64,000 nt of DNA, taken from positions 2,434,501-2,498,500 of the forward strand of contig JARKIP010000051.1 of the NCBI GenBank assembly GCA_029990175.1. The letters are read 5' to 3'. The notes beneath the pieces are model-generated. The model was not told the DNA's origin, did not search any database, and saw only the letters and a list, made by a program, of their open reading frames with translations. This document shows positions 1 through 11,454 of this stretch, piece after piece. The position numbers and the translations under genes are program-made. The stretch comes from Petunia secreta (taxonomy: Eukaryota; Streptophyta; Magnoliopsida; Solanales; Solanaceae). Numbering within the stretch: position 1 is the stretch's first letter; every line of letters starts with the position of its first letter.

Positions 1-2297
1 AATGAACTCAATACAAAATGAAGTTGGGTCGTGGATGACCTAGGAAGTGAGCTGGAGGCGCTAGAAGCAATATCCCTAATTAAGTTACACCAGAGGACTC
101 TCTACATCTTTTCTTGTCCCCAAGTTCAAGCAGAGAGCAAGAAAGGGTAAAAAGGGGACATATAGCTGTCGTCAAACACCCGATGTCTTGCACAAGTGTC
201 TCCAGACTTTGTGCGACGTGTTGCAAACAGTTAATTTTTGCTTAGTTTGGCATAAAGTTTATATGTTAGAGAACTGATCACATATTTATAATATACATCT
301 TCAACAGCATCTGTCAAAAACTTTTAATATCTTTTATTAATTAGTAGGACTAATATACTGAACTGTTAATATCATCAGCTTTATTTCATTTAACCAATTA
401 CTATATGAAAGTTCAGAAAAATGCACTCTGGCATTAGACAAAGAGGTGGAAATACAGTTCTTCTTAGAAAGCATGCAATAAACAAAGTAACAGTTGGAAA
501 TACACTAATTCTACAAAGCAGACAATAAACATAGTAAGTTATGTCTTCGCCAATGCAAGCAAAGTATTCTTGTGAAGGATTTAGGCCTTGAAACAGAACA
601 AGCATAAGTCAAATAATACCACCAACTTCTTTGATTTTCTGGAATATTAAGTTTTCTACCTTTCGCGATAACATTCTGTTTGCAATACCGTTATGTTTAA
701 ACATTATACATTTCACCATTAACTAATTCATAACCAAAGATGTATTGTTTTGTCCTTCACACGAGGTGAGAAATATCTTAAACAAGCTCCCAAAAACATT
801 AGATAGTGGGATAACCATCCTAACACATTTTTCGAGATTTCAATTAATATCTATATAAGCAATAACAATACCTGCCTAAATCAGATTTATGGATAATGTA
901 ACATCCAAAAACTGTCTTTAAGGGCACAAGTCACTAAATGATAGCAAATTAAACTTTGGCTTCCACTAAACCCCAAAAGCTAGCTTATGATGTGACAATT
1001 GTCCAAGACCATATAAGCAAACTTCAACTCAAATGCTTAAGCAATGTGGAACTTTAACATCGTCTTCACTCCCCCCCCCCCCCCCCCCCCCCCCCGCGCG
1101 TTCAGATCTTGACAGTTGGAGCATGGTGTAACATTGAGTAGCAGAAATTGTTGGCTCTGAAGGCAAACCAGGAATCCAACTCATAAGTCTAGAATTGTCC
1201 ACATTTGACAAATGTGGGACTCACAGAAGATAAGCACAACACTAGAAGATTAACACTCCACATAAAACATAAAATAGATACAGTCAATCTCTACCTACAT
1301 CCTATACGCATTTAGCTTGGAAGTACTCTCACAAATTAGAAAACCACGGTAAGTTGTAAGTTGAACCCCTTACCAAAGAGTGTGTTGTCTTTTATGGGAA
1401 TTCATATTGACCAAAGGTCAACATCTAGCGCAATAGGAGATTACTTTTTTTTTTTAAGACCAAGAATTCTGGGTACAGTTCGATGAAACTTGATTAGCGA
1501 CTATAGGCAGGTCGTTGTAGTTCAGGTATTTGGATAAGGAGAAGAAAGAATATGTATCCAGGTCTCAAGGGTTCGAAATAGGGCGTTCTATTATGCAGCA
1601 CAAAAAAGAGTATCCGAATTTTTCCACTGGTCAAGTATTAATACAACAATAGTTGCACATACAAAGATAAAATAGAAGGGAAAAGGTCTGAGTTTATCCC
1701 CAACACCCTTGCCATCATCTCGTATTTTCCCTTCCAATAGCGGAGCTCCAGCGTGAAATGGGTGGACTCCACGCGTCCAAATTCTTAAAAAGAAGTTCAT
1801 TTTTACCTCACAGCCTTTAAGTTGGTTGAAAATTACTCTCAAGTTGGAATTCTTGTAGGGTCAAGGACAAAAATGAGACTTTTTCCTAATGACGGGTGTA
1901 ATATTAGACAAAGGTCTCACGAAAGGGAAAAACTGAGCAATTCTGGATAGTACCCGGGTCAAATTTGACCCTTCTCTCAGAACAGAATATCGACCAAAGA
2001 AATCATCTTTTACGAAAATATTTTATGCTTCCACAAGCATGAAAAGCTATGTCCTACCAGATGAATGGAGTGGACAGGTTACGTCAATTAAAAAGAATAT
2101 TTATGTATCACCGTTGATCGGGTAGTTGTCATGATAATCAGTCTATCCTAAAAGCTTATGCTGAAAATTAAAGAGGGAGTGTAAACAAACATTAACAAAC
2201 TTCACAATATGAATGAGACAAAATGAAAGCAGAAATAAAATGATGTTGCATCTTACAACATGGTCAACACATGCCTCCTACAGCAGTTAGAAAATAC
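1..2297. other. Unassigned spacer, no supported gene
   Basis: I see no coding region that can be defended. The open frames are short, lack recognisable motifs and are not joined by convincing splice sites. The only clear structure is a 25-base C tract at 1071-1095 followed by GCGCG. The stretch could be intron or flank of the gene whose broken exon lies at 2298-2446 on the minus strand, but nothing here proves it. Confidence 0.5.
1071..1095. repeat. Homopolymer C tract (25 C)
   Basis: An uninterrupted run of 25 C, directly followed by GCGCG. Its length is likely unstable and may be miscounted in assembly. It creates a spurious poly-glycine reading frame on the minus strand. Confidence 0.95.
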
Positions 2298-2446
2298 CTC
2301 ATTGTATTCATATTGATCAACACTTACTTTAACCCGCTTCTCGAGTTCCATTAGCTCACTCCTTAGTTGTTCAAACCTTCAAATTTCATTTGACTCTAAA
2401 TCCATAATGCCAGTGCTTTCTGATGCCTGTTTGGAGCCATCATCAC
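2298..2446 (-). pseudogene. Isolated broken exon with a coiled-coil-like peptide
   Basis: On the minus strand this reads as one exon with an AG acceptor just before 2446 and a possible GT donor after 2298. An alternative, consensus-like GTAAGTG donor lies inside it. The peptide contains SKQASESTGIMDLESNEI, then an in-frame TGA, then RFEQLRSELMELEKRV. The heptad-like pattern suggests a coiled coil. From memory it resembles a charged segment of plant LETM1-like proteins, but that is a weak guess. The in-frame stop and the lack of neighbouring exons point to a gene relic. Confidence 0.4.
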
Positions 2447-4197
2447 CTTGCAGTTAAAGAATGAATCTTAGTGACTTGGAAGAGGAAAGCATCTTTGTTT
2501 ACAGAGATTTAATTATCGGAAGAAATTGCTTAAATGTGCAACAAGCCAGAGGAGGAGAAAATATGTGTAAAACTGGCATGGAAGCAATTGCATAAATGTT
2601 CAAACCAGCCTCAGGGGGGGATAATATGCCGTAAAAGGGGGATACCACTAAGCAAGATGTCGTTGCTCACATAATTTATAAATACAGAATCATCAAGCAA
2701 TGAGTGTTTCTTTTGTGACATCTCTACACTGAACCATGTATTACTTGCTTTCCATAAAAGTATAATGGTTTGCTTGTGATCCGTGCTTAAGTTTCTCCTA
2801 ATGAGAAAGCTTAAGGATGAACCAAGTGAAGATTTCCAGTTGTGAAAGTATTTGCCTAGTCAGTAGTTTGAGCAATATGCTACATCTTTATAGACCAAGC
2901 AAAATACTAGGCCACCCATTCAAGCGCTGAAAACCAAGATTGCACCCCTCCATACTTTTGTTCCACAAACAGGAAACAAAAGCAAGCACTTCCAGCTTCA
3001 AACTACTTGAGACACGTCAGGTAATATACGTAACAAAAAGGCAAAGTGGCCATACGAATAAACTAATAAATCAGTAAATACCGTTTACAAGCATTTGGTC
3101 ATAACGAAGCTTTTCGTTATTTGAGAGCTAATCTACCACTAATGGTTGATTCGAAGCATTTGAGCATATACCTGGACTTTGCACTGCTCGAGAGTTCAAA
3201 ATAAGATAAACTTTTATATTCACCAGTTTAGCAATCTAAAAGCAAATTCTAGAGTAATATTGAGAAGTAATAATAGTTTTTGACCCATCTCAATAGCACC
3301 ACCTCACTAAAGGTTGCTAGTAGAGGGGAGGGGAGATCAAAGTGCAAAAGTGAATAAGCTCGAGTTTGGTTCTTCAATAAATAGAGCAAAGAAAAAGACT
3401 AAATGCTGTCGCTCCCCATAGTATAAAATCTAGGTGTTCATGGAGATAAATGTAACAGTATTATTTAACATTCAAGAACAAAATTGGTTCTTCTAAGCAT
3501 AGATGACAATCCCCTCCCCCCCCCCCAAACACTCAACCCCAGAAAGAACAAAGGCATAGAAGAAACACTTTTTGCATAGAACAAGCAGTGCCAGAAAAAT
3601 TAGAGAAGAGAGAAAAGGAAGCAGATACATCTATTTCGTTTTAAAAAATAAGAATAAATCCGTTAACATAATCTAGCCCTTTGCAGATTGAAGAGTGATA
3701 ATCATCATCTCACGATTTTAGGTATTGAGGGACATAAAAACCATCCTAATCCACACATAATCGAGAAGCATGTTCAGTGCACAAAATTAATAGCACTGCA
3801 TTTGTTTATCTATAGAAAGAAAAAAGTACTATCAAAACAGATCATTGCCAATCATATTCACCAGTCCCTCTGTTTGCACTTTGCAAAAAAATCTGGAACA
3901 TGTTATCAAAACAGAACGAATAACACAAGTCAAAATTACATTCGTGCCATCTATCATATCACTTCAAGCAACATCTGATAATGATGAAGATCGTGATTTG
4001 GACATTTCTAGATTCAAAAAATTACAGACTCTCATGATAATGATGAATACTTCAAGCACAGATCGACAACAACACCAGTGCTTAAAAAATTACATGGTAC
4101 CTCCATATTTTTGTCTACTCCACTCCAATTGCTCCTTTCACTTTTGAGCAGTCTCGGTGCAGAAGATTTACCACTTACGCAGCAAAGAAGGTTGCTT
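2447..4197. other. Unassigned spacer
   Basis: No supported gene or intact element seen. There is a short C-rich tract near 3512-3526. The open frames at 3688-4147 overlap in different phases, have no motif and look like chance. The right side ends where the maturase pseudogene stop codon lies. Confidence 0.45.
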
Positions 4198-7155
4198 TCA
4201 TCTCCAAGCACCGAAATTGATAGATTGAACTGAAATGTGACCTAGAAGTAGATCCTTCAGATGATGTTTACACAACCCGATTCGCCTTCTATGTAAACTG
4301 GGATGGATACAACTGGAAAATCCAGTCTTCCAACCAGGAAACTTTTGTCTTTCCATCACATGAAGAGTGTATACACGAGGCGCTGCAGACATGCATCCTA
4401 TAACGAAGCAATTGCAAGGACGCGACTGACTTACCATTCTTGCTAAAGAGAATAAACATATTCCACTGTATGTTATTCCATATATTAAGGCATCATTAAT
4501 AAGAGCTTCAGAATTTGTTGCTTCATTGGTTATCTCAAGTTCATTATCTTCAGTCGCAGGAATTCGGCTTAATTCAAAATCAAATTTCTTCTCTATCTCA
4601 GTCTCATGTATCCTATACTTCGTCGCCAGAGTTCTGATGCAAGACATCCTTATTTGATTGCAAATAATGAGTTTTACCTCATTAAAGTTGTCACACTCGG
4701 TATACCATCTCACCCACCGACAAATTAATTGAATACCAGTCAATTATATCATCATCATCCCAAAAAACTAGTAAATGACATGGCCGGGCATATCCTTCAG
4801 AATTGGTTAATCCGTATCAAAAAAGTCGCTTCATTATGATGCAAACTGGAGCTATAATCTGCGTCACTAAAGGTAAAGAGTTGGAATCTGGCAACAGTGC
4901 AAGAGTTGAAGCCGTCTCAGAAGATATATATTCCTGAACACGCGTCTGAAACTCATAGTATGAATCTCTTAGATCTTGAGGGAGAGCTGGTTCAACAACA
5001 TGCTTAGATAAGATAGCATCCTCATTGCTTACGCATTTAGCATTTTTATTTTGCATCCAACTTTCAGTAAGACTTTCTACCAATGATCAGTGTCCATCCC
5101 AGCTTTTCTAAAACATGAAATTTGGCTCAAGAGGGAGCTACTATCAGAGAGATTCTTAATCTCCGATTCTTTTACCTTCTTCAGCCCATGAGCCAACCAT
5201 TTCTTTCCAATTCTTGCTGTCCCGGTATCCCATGAGTACTCTTTCTGCAAAGAGAATAGTTTTACCTTTTCCTTCAATTTGTGCACAGCTTTTACAGCCG
5301 GACTCTCTTTCAGGCTTCTTTTAACCACGCTGCCTAAAAAGCGAATGCCAGTAGGCCCATCACATGGAAAAACGTCTATTTCATGTTCAAATTCTAAATG
5401 AAGAGAAACTTTAAAGTAATCTTCAATTTCAGACTTGATAGCAACAGCCACCTCTTTGGGACCAGAGATGGCAATAAAAATATCATCCATGAAGCGACAA
5501 CAATGCACCCTAATTCCAGAGTTGCCCAAATGACTGCATTCTTGAGAACCATTACTAGACATCTGTCTCCTAAACCAACTGCGTAGCACGGAGTTGGCGA
5601 CACCTTCTTCTGTGCTTGATCCTCTATCTATAGTTTCATATCTCATTGACAACCTGTACATTTCACTGTCAAAGAGGTCAAGATATATGTTCATTAAAAT
5701 TGGAGACAACACTCCTTGTGGGAGACCATGTCCTTTTGGAAACCCCCCAAATTCTATATTCAATACCCCACAGCCAGACATACTGCAAATTATCTCATAT
5801 AGTAAACGATCTTCTATCTTGTCTTCCATAATTGAAAGGAGCTTAGCTAGGATGCGATCATCGAGCTTTTTGCATACTGGCAAGGTGAACCACCACTTAG
5901 GATTAATTATCTCTTTGGTAATGTATTTAAGAGCAGATAAATGACTCCTTCCGCTGCAGCAACCATGTGATATCTTCGAGAAGTGAGGTCGATATACAAC
6001 TTCTAATACTATTCTAACTGCTTCCTGAACAACTTTGAGTTTAACATTTGGAAAGACAAGGACTTCTTTCTTTGGGCCCCTTGATGAGATTGAATATGTG
6101 TTAGCACCTAAGTTACTCGGACTCTTCAAAATTGCCTCCGTACACGTGTCGGATAGGATCCGTGTCGGATAGGACACGGGATTCACACTAGATGTGGTCA
6201 AATAAAAATGGATACTTTGACCAAAATCCACAGAAAATTGTAGATTTTTTTTTAACAAATAGACTCTCAAGATAGACATTGGAAATGAGATACCTTCAAA
6301 ATTATGCAGAAATTTATAGTCTTTTGTCTCTTTTTCATCTTTTGTCGACACTCTCGAATTTCTGTTTATGTTTTGAGGGTAACTTTTGGGAAGACGACTT
6401 AATAGAGAAAAGCAGAGATATTAGGGAAGAGGACTTCTCTAGGAAGAATCGAAATTAAGGATTATGACTTTATTTTTAGAATTTTGAAAATTTTTAGACA
6501 GATCCCCGCACCCGTATCCGTGTGCGGATCCATAACCCCGAATCTCTAAATTTAGATTTTGCCGAATCCGACTTCTAGATCCGTACCCGTGTCTGATACC
6601 CGTACCCGAGTCCGAGTAACTTAGGTTAGCACTCACGTCAAAATTACCACAAGAAAGCTCTTCAGCCATAGCTTCAAAAGGAAAACTCTAACCATCGGAT
6701 ACTATATCAACATCAGAACTTAACCGAATACAATCAAAAGCATCACGAAGTGTTTTTGGATCGGCAATCACTTTCTTCATGAGGTTCCGATACTTTCCAT
6801 TAACATATTGTTCCTTAACTCTTTTCTTTATGCGTAGTTCAAGTAATCTTTTTTGTTCCACCCGATTCATGGGTTTAGTCTCATCGAGATTGCAAGATTC
6901 TTCTACCAAGCTGGCCAAGTTCTGTGCCAGCGACTTTCCATGTTTCTTATCCTCAACATCAATTGGCTTCTCAACCATAGGTACCAAGTTCTTAGATATT
7001 GTCATTTTAGGATTTTTCTCCTCCTGGCTCGAATAGTCTTGAACCACACCAGCTAGGTCCTGAGCTAGTTTAAGTTTGCCAATATTCTCATCATGAGTAT
7101 GACAGCCAACTTGATGTGAATAACCAAGGAATCTTACTATAGGCTTCCCTGTCAC
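4198..7155 (-). pseudogene. Nuclear group II intron maturase pseudogene (nMAT3-like)
   Basis: Family role: nucleus-encoded maturases are imported into mitochondria and help splice group II introns. Three parts are visible on the minus strand. First is an N-terminal segment (7155-6688) with KKRVKEQYVNGKYRNLMKKV. Second is a reverse-transcriptase-like core (about 6105-5077) with FPKGHGLPQGVLSPILMNIY and CRFMDDIFIAISG, the counterpart of the RT motif with two aspartates. Third is a C-terminal maturase (domain X-like) region ending GHISVQSINFGAWR at 4198. I see five kinds of break: TAG after VSDG near 6686; a 517-bp MITE inside the codons for DVSAN/TYSIS; TAG after DTDHW near 5075 with a one-base loss shortly after; TGA after KRLF near 4815; and a frameshift near 4735. 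The presequence exon is not identified. Choice of nMAT3 over nMAT4 is by memory only; the maturase call is solid. Confidence 0.82.
6108..6624. mobile_element. 517-bp hAT-type MITE inside the maturase pseudogene
   Basis: The ends are perfect 17-bp terminal inverted repeats, CTAAGTTACTCGGACTC on the left and its complement on the right. An exact 8-bp target duplication GTTAGCAC lies at 6100-6107 and 6625-6632. Eight-base duplications and short TIRs fit the hAT superfamily. There is no transposase. Inside, short motifs around GTGTCGGAT and CCGTGTC recur near both ends, as subterminal repeats do. It interrupts the coding frame of the maturase. Confidence 0.9.
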
Positions 7156-7345
7156 ATTTAACGAAGTTTAAAATCAGATAATCTTCATTCCAGTTCCAAC
7201 ATTTAAATGTGCTTACTTTAAATTAAAAATATACATGAATGTTCTTTAAAAAGTTTCCCTTTCCACATATCCAACTTTTACTCCATAATATTACTTGCTT
7301 CAACCAACAGGTAGACACTGATCCCAATCTATTGTTCAAAAAGAA

Positions 7346-7843
7346 ATGTCAACAAACTACTATTCCCAAACCTATCCTTCATACTTCAGCTTATCATTAC
7401 CATATGTCGCCTCTTTATAACAGGGGCTGAGCTATGTACTAGCAAGGTCGTTGAAAAATTATACTGCGGAAGTTAGATAAAAATGAGTTTTTTTATTATG
7501 CACATACTATTGAACCTCCTTGATAAAAGAGAATATACTACTGTAGTGGTAAAAGGGGTTCATTAATTGCTCTATGTCACGAGTTTCAAGAAAATGTCAA
7601 CAAACTACTATTCTCAAACCTATCCTCCATCCTTCACCTTATGATTACCATATGTCACCTATTTTACAAGGGCGGAGCAATGTACTAGCAAAGGAGGTTA
7701 CCCCTTTGTTGAAAAATTATACTGCCCAAGTTAGGTAAAAATGAGCTTTTTTAGCTATATATATATTCTATTGAACCTCCTTGATACAACAGAATATACT
7801 AGTGTAGTAGTAAATGGGTCAAGAATTGCTCTACGTCACACCT
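7346..7843. repeat. Tandem duplication, about 250-bp unit, two copies
   Basis: Unit 1 starts at 7346 and unit 2 at 7596, both with TGTCAACAAACTACTATTC. They stay alignable through the GAACCTCCTTGATA and ATTGCTCTA(T/C)GTCAC blocks, with scattered substitutions and small indels. Each unit carries flank plus the left end of the MITE listed next, so the duplication happened after that element inserted. Confidence 0.8.
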
Positions 7844-7911
7844 TCAACTCCCAGTGTGGTATTTTAATATTTTTGTTATCCCCTTTGGTTAATTTATGGC
7901 TCCGCCCCTTG
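7421..7911. mobile_element. MITE with GGGGCGGAGC-type ends (hAT-like)
   Basis: The left end is CAGGGGCTGAGC at 7421, with a better preserved copy AAGGGCGGAGC in the second tandem unit near 7670. The right end is GCTCCGCCCCTTG, ending at 7911. These are inverted versions of each other. No exact target duplication could be fixed, and there is no coding capacity. The internal tandem duplication blurs the original length. Confidence 0.6.
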
Positions 7912-8501
7912 CTTATTTAAACTCAACCAAACACTAGAAGAAAAGAACACATTATACTCCAAAATGAATGCACCCATAGAATGAATTGGAGGAATTGAAA
8001 AGAGCATTACCAGTAGAGGAACAATTGAGGCCAAGAAGGTGCAATCTTGGGACACGTGAAGTACATTTATGCCACATATTTCATCACCATTCAATGCGGT
8101 ATAGGTGAACAAAGCATCACGAGAAAAGAGAGTAAAAGAAAGGTGCAGCGAAACAGGTTAAAGGAGTATCGTGTATTCCCTCTTAGGGCTCGGTACGACT
8201 AGATTTGGTGTTAACAAAAAAGTACAGTGAGTGGGTTGCTTTAACGGCAACATAGTACATAAGTTTTTGTTATAAAGATTTTGTGATTAAAGATGTCTGC
8301 TTCTAAATGCATATGTTTTGATTACCAAGATAAAATTTTAAGATTCTGAATAATTAAGATTTTTTAATTTATCAATATTCAAAAACTCTATGTAAATTTA
8401 ATTAAATAATAATTAATATTATATTCATAAAGTATTAGAAAAAGTAATTTATATGGTAATGTAAAATTGTTTATTTGATGGAGCGCGACAGGTGATAGTA
8501 G
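7912..8501. other. AT-rich spacer
   Basis: No gene seen. The sequence is AT-rich between a MITE and a SINE, with no intact element ends recognised. Confidence 0.4.
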
Positions 8502-8745
8502 GTTTTTTTTTGGATTTTTCATCCGGTGTCCGGTACCCTCATTGGAGCCCCGACTAATCCGGATTCGCGCCGCGTAGGGCCCCATTCGGGGGGCCTCGAC
8601 TAATCCAGATTCGCGCCGCGTAGGGCCCCATTCGGGGGGAAGCGCTCCCTACCAGTGATTTTTCCATACCCAGGACTCGAACCCGAGACCTCTAATTAAG
8701 GGAGGAATAGCCTCATCCGCTACACCACATCACTTGGTAGTGACC
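8502..8745 (-). mobile_element. tRNA-derived SINE with internal duplication
   Basis: On the minus strand the element starts near GTGATGTGGTGTAGCGGATG (box A-like) and has GGTTCGAGTCC as the box B-like core. It ends in a poly-A tail, seen as poly-T at 8502-8511. An 11-bp target duplication GGTGATAGTAG lies at 8491-8501 and 8746-8756. Inside, a block of about 45 bp around GGCCCTACGCGGCGCGAATC occurs twice in tandem. Pol III box A and box B plus tail and duplication define a SINE. It is not a functional tRNA gene. Confidence 0.88.
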
Positions 8746-8756
8746 GGTGATAGTAG

Positions 8757-11454
8757 TTGGTAGTGGTGGTTCTTGCTTTTTATGACAGTAGTAAGATGGT
8801 TTATGGCAGAGTAGTTCGCATTATAGAAACGACCACTCAATTGTCTTCCCTTAATTTTTAGTAGTCCTTAATTTTTATAGCTAGTATACACCAAACTAAC
8901 ACAGAACGTGTACAAATAATGTCATAGTATATACAAATGGTCTCCTCACATACACATAATATCATATTCAAATTTATGGTGTATAAACTTAGTTTTCTCT
9001 ATTATTACACAATATATGCACTCACTTGTTTCAGTTTTATTCAGTGTATTGGCATTTTCTACAATGCATACATATTTTAATATAAAAGATTGTGTATATA
9101 TCTACAATAAAACTATTTTCTAAAAATAATGAAGAAGAAGAGGACGCAATGGCGAAAAACTCGAGAATTAGGTTTGGGAAGATACTGCCTTGTGATGAGA
9201 GGAGGAAGAAGATGACCATTTTCTAATTGAAGAACTGGGGGATGGTTTTGAAACAGGTCAGGTTGTAAATGGAGCAGTGGCGGTAGATGTTGCAATAGTG
9301 CTTTTCGTCTTCCATGACGTTGTTGTCGCTGCGACGGCGAAGGTGACTTGGTGGAGAAAAGCAGTGGCGGAGCAGGTTAATGAATTGGGGGAGGGTTTTG
9401 AAATGGTCCGGGTTGTAAACAGAGTTGTGGTGGTGGACAGAGGTGGTGGTTTTGTTGAGGTGGTGCTTTTGGTCTACCCCATCATTTTCGCCGCTGCAAC
9501 AGCAGAAGTGACCAGTTGCAAAGCAGATTAACTAGATCTCGCTTGAGTAGTTGCCGAAGAAAGGGGCAGCGGCGGTGAAGAGACGAGAAGAAGAAGAAGA
9601 AGCTACAAACCATAGAAAGGGAGTGGCTAGAAAAAAGTTAGGGAGTGTGATTAGGTGTTTACTTAGGGTTATTTAAAAAAAAAGTTAATGTGTGTATATG
9701 CTATTTTTTTTTAAATATATATATATATATATATATAGTGGGCTGGGTGGTTATGTATTGTTATTTTCCCGGCTAAATATATAGTCATGGCTAACAGTCA
9801 ATATCTGTGATTGGTTGAGGTTTTGATGATAATTATTGTGTGTGATAACGGTGAGATCTACCTAGTGATGGACATGATTGGTAAAAATGACTAATGGTGA
9901 TGGTTGTGTAGTGGTACTTGGTGGTTGTTGTGATATGGTAGACTAGTAGTACATGGAGTGTAGCAAAAGGTCACATTTGCATGAATTTTTAAGTGAAAAA
10001 CATCACTTGATTTTAATATTGCGTACAATATTTAAATGAGTCACACATTAGTAGCAAATAAGTGTTAGTGTCATGCCCCTAATTCAAGGCGACGTAAACG
10101 GCATTCGACTACCTAAACTTCCGATGAAAGGACCGATATTCATCAATAAATAATGTTAAAGTAAACATATATGTGAAACAGAAAATCTTCGTACCATCAC
10201 TTAGCATGCAAAGGGACTCTTGACATCCCCGCAGCTTCATGAAATACAAGTAATTAAAACAGCTTGTTATGTGCATCAATGTTAAAGATAAAAGTCACAA
10301 GACAAGAATGAAAACACAATATAATGCCCAAAAGAATATCCATCAACAAGTTTAATCATGATCATCTAGAATGAATATAAGTATATAATTGTATCTTAAG
10401 GGCGCAAGCCTAGACTAAAAGAATGAGAATATTATAAGGTCACCAAAAGTGCTAGTGGGGTTTACCACTATATCTGAGGGGCGTGAATTTCAGCTCGTCG
10501 ATATGCTCATTCGAGTATTTGATTTTGAGATGAGAAGGAATATACATATGAACAAAGCATGAGTACAATCACACTCAATTAAGTCTCATTAGCGATATGC
10601 TAAATGTCCGAACGAGCGTTTGAGAGTTGAGACTATGACGTATATGTAAAATCATAACACAACACATTTATTTCAATCATAATGCAGTCCCGATCAAGAG
10701 TTCTTAACAATACCAAGTCAATTGGGTTGATTTGAATCACATCAAATATTTAACAATTATATGTAAACAACTCACTGTTTTATAAGAACTGATGAGGATA
10801 GCTGTTAACCTAAATTACACAGAAATTTACACTTGATCAAATGATTATTTAATCAGAAAAATAGTAAAAATTGTATAATTACACTCAAAGACAGAGCCAT
10901 GATCTCACAAGGAGGTTTAGATTTTTTTCAAATTCTTATTTGTTCAAAAAATTTGTCCAAATCTTGAAATTTAAAATTTTAAAAACTAGTTTTGAGAGAA
11001 CATTTTTTCTTTAACTTACCAAGCTTCAATTTTTTTTTCAAGTGAAATGCATGTCCAACTTAACTTCAAGTTTCAATAACTATTTTCCAACTTCAAAAAT
11101 TCATTTTGGATCAAATTGGTAAAAATAGAGGTAAAAATAGCAATTAATGCCATCTTAGTTTTCTAAAGGGGTGCCAACAATCATTTTGGATCAAATTGGT
11201 TTATTTAGCTAAAAAAGATGGTAGGGTGTAATTGTGTAAATATTTATTGTAGTTAAGTGATTTAATAATAAAAAAATTGAATAAATAACACAAATTTATT
11301 AATTTGACGTATTGATCGGGTGCGGGTAAATTTTTTCTGCTTCATTGGTTATTGCTAACATTTATCTTATAACCCAAATCCAATTATAAGCAGTTAAAGG
11401 CTGGTACTCTTCCATCCCCCAAAATCTCAACTTTGTTGGGTTTTACGGTTAGTC
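8757..11454. other. Unassigned spacer with simple repeats
   Basis: No gene is supported. Within it, 9200-9520 holds two loosely similar blocks built on GGGGGAGGGTTTTGAAATGG and a GGTTGTAAA motif, with GAAGAAGAAG runs up to 9602. A (TA)n tract lies near 9713-9737. The segment 10070-10720 has a composition unlike its flanks and could be decayed transposon, but I found no ends or protein motifs. Confidence 0.4.

Noticed and set aside
1029..1211. Minus-strand frame with a glycine run
   Set aside because: The glycine run is the C tract read on the other strand; no gene features around it.
5394..5944. Plus-strand and other-frame open frames over the maturase
   Set aside because: They overlap the clear minus-strand reverse-transcriptase frame and have no motifs; shadows.
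4198..7155. Mitochondrial or chloroplast DNA insertion carrying matK or matR
   Set aside because: The protein resembles nucleus-encoded maturases, and flanks show no organelle genes.
8640..8745. Possible tRNA gene with box A and box B
   Set aside because: The cloverleaf does not close as a tRNA, and the unit has a body, poly-A tail and 11-bp target duplication, so it is a SINE.
9277..9531. Valine- and alanine-rich 84-codon frame
   Set aside because: Arises from a GGTGGT/GTTGT-rich internal repeat; no homologous motif or splice structure.
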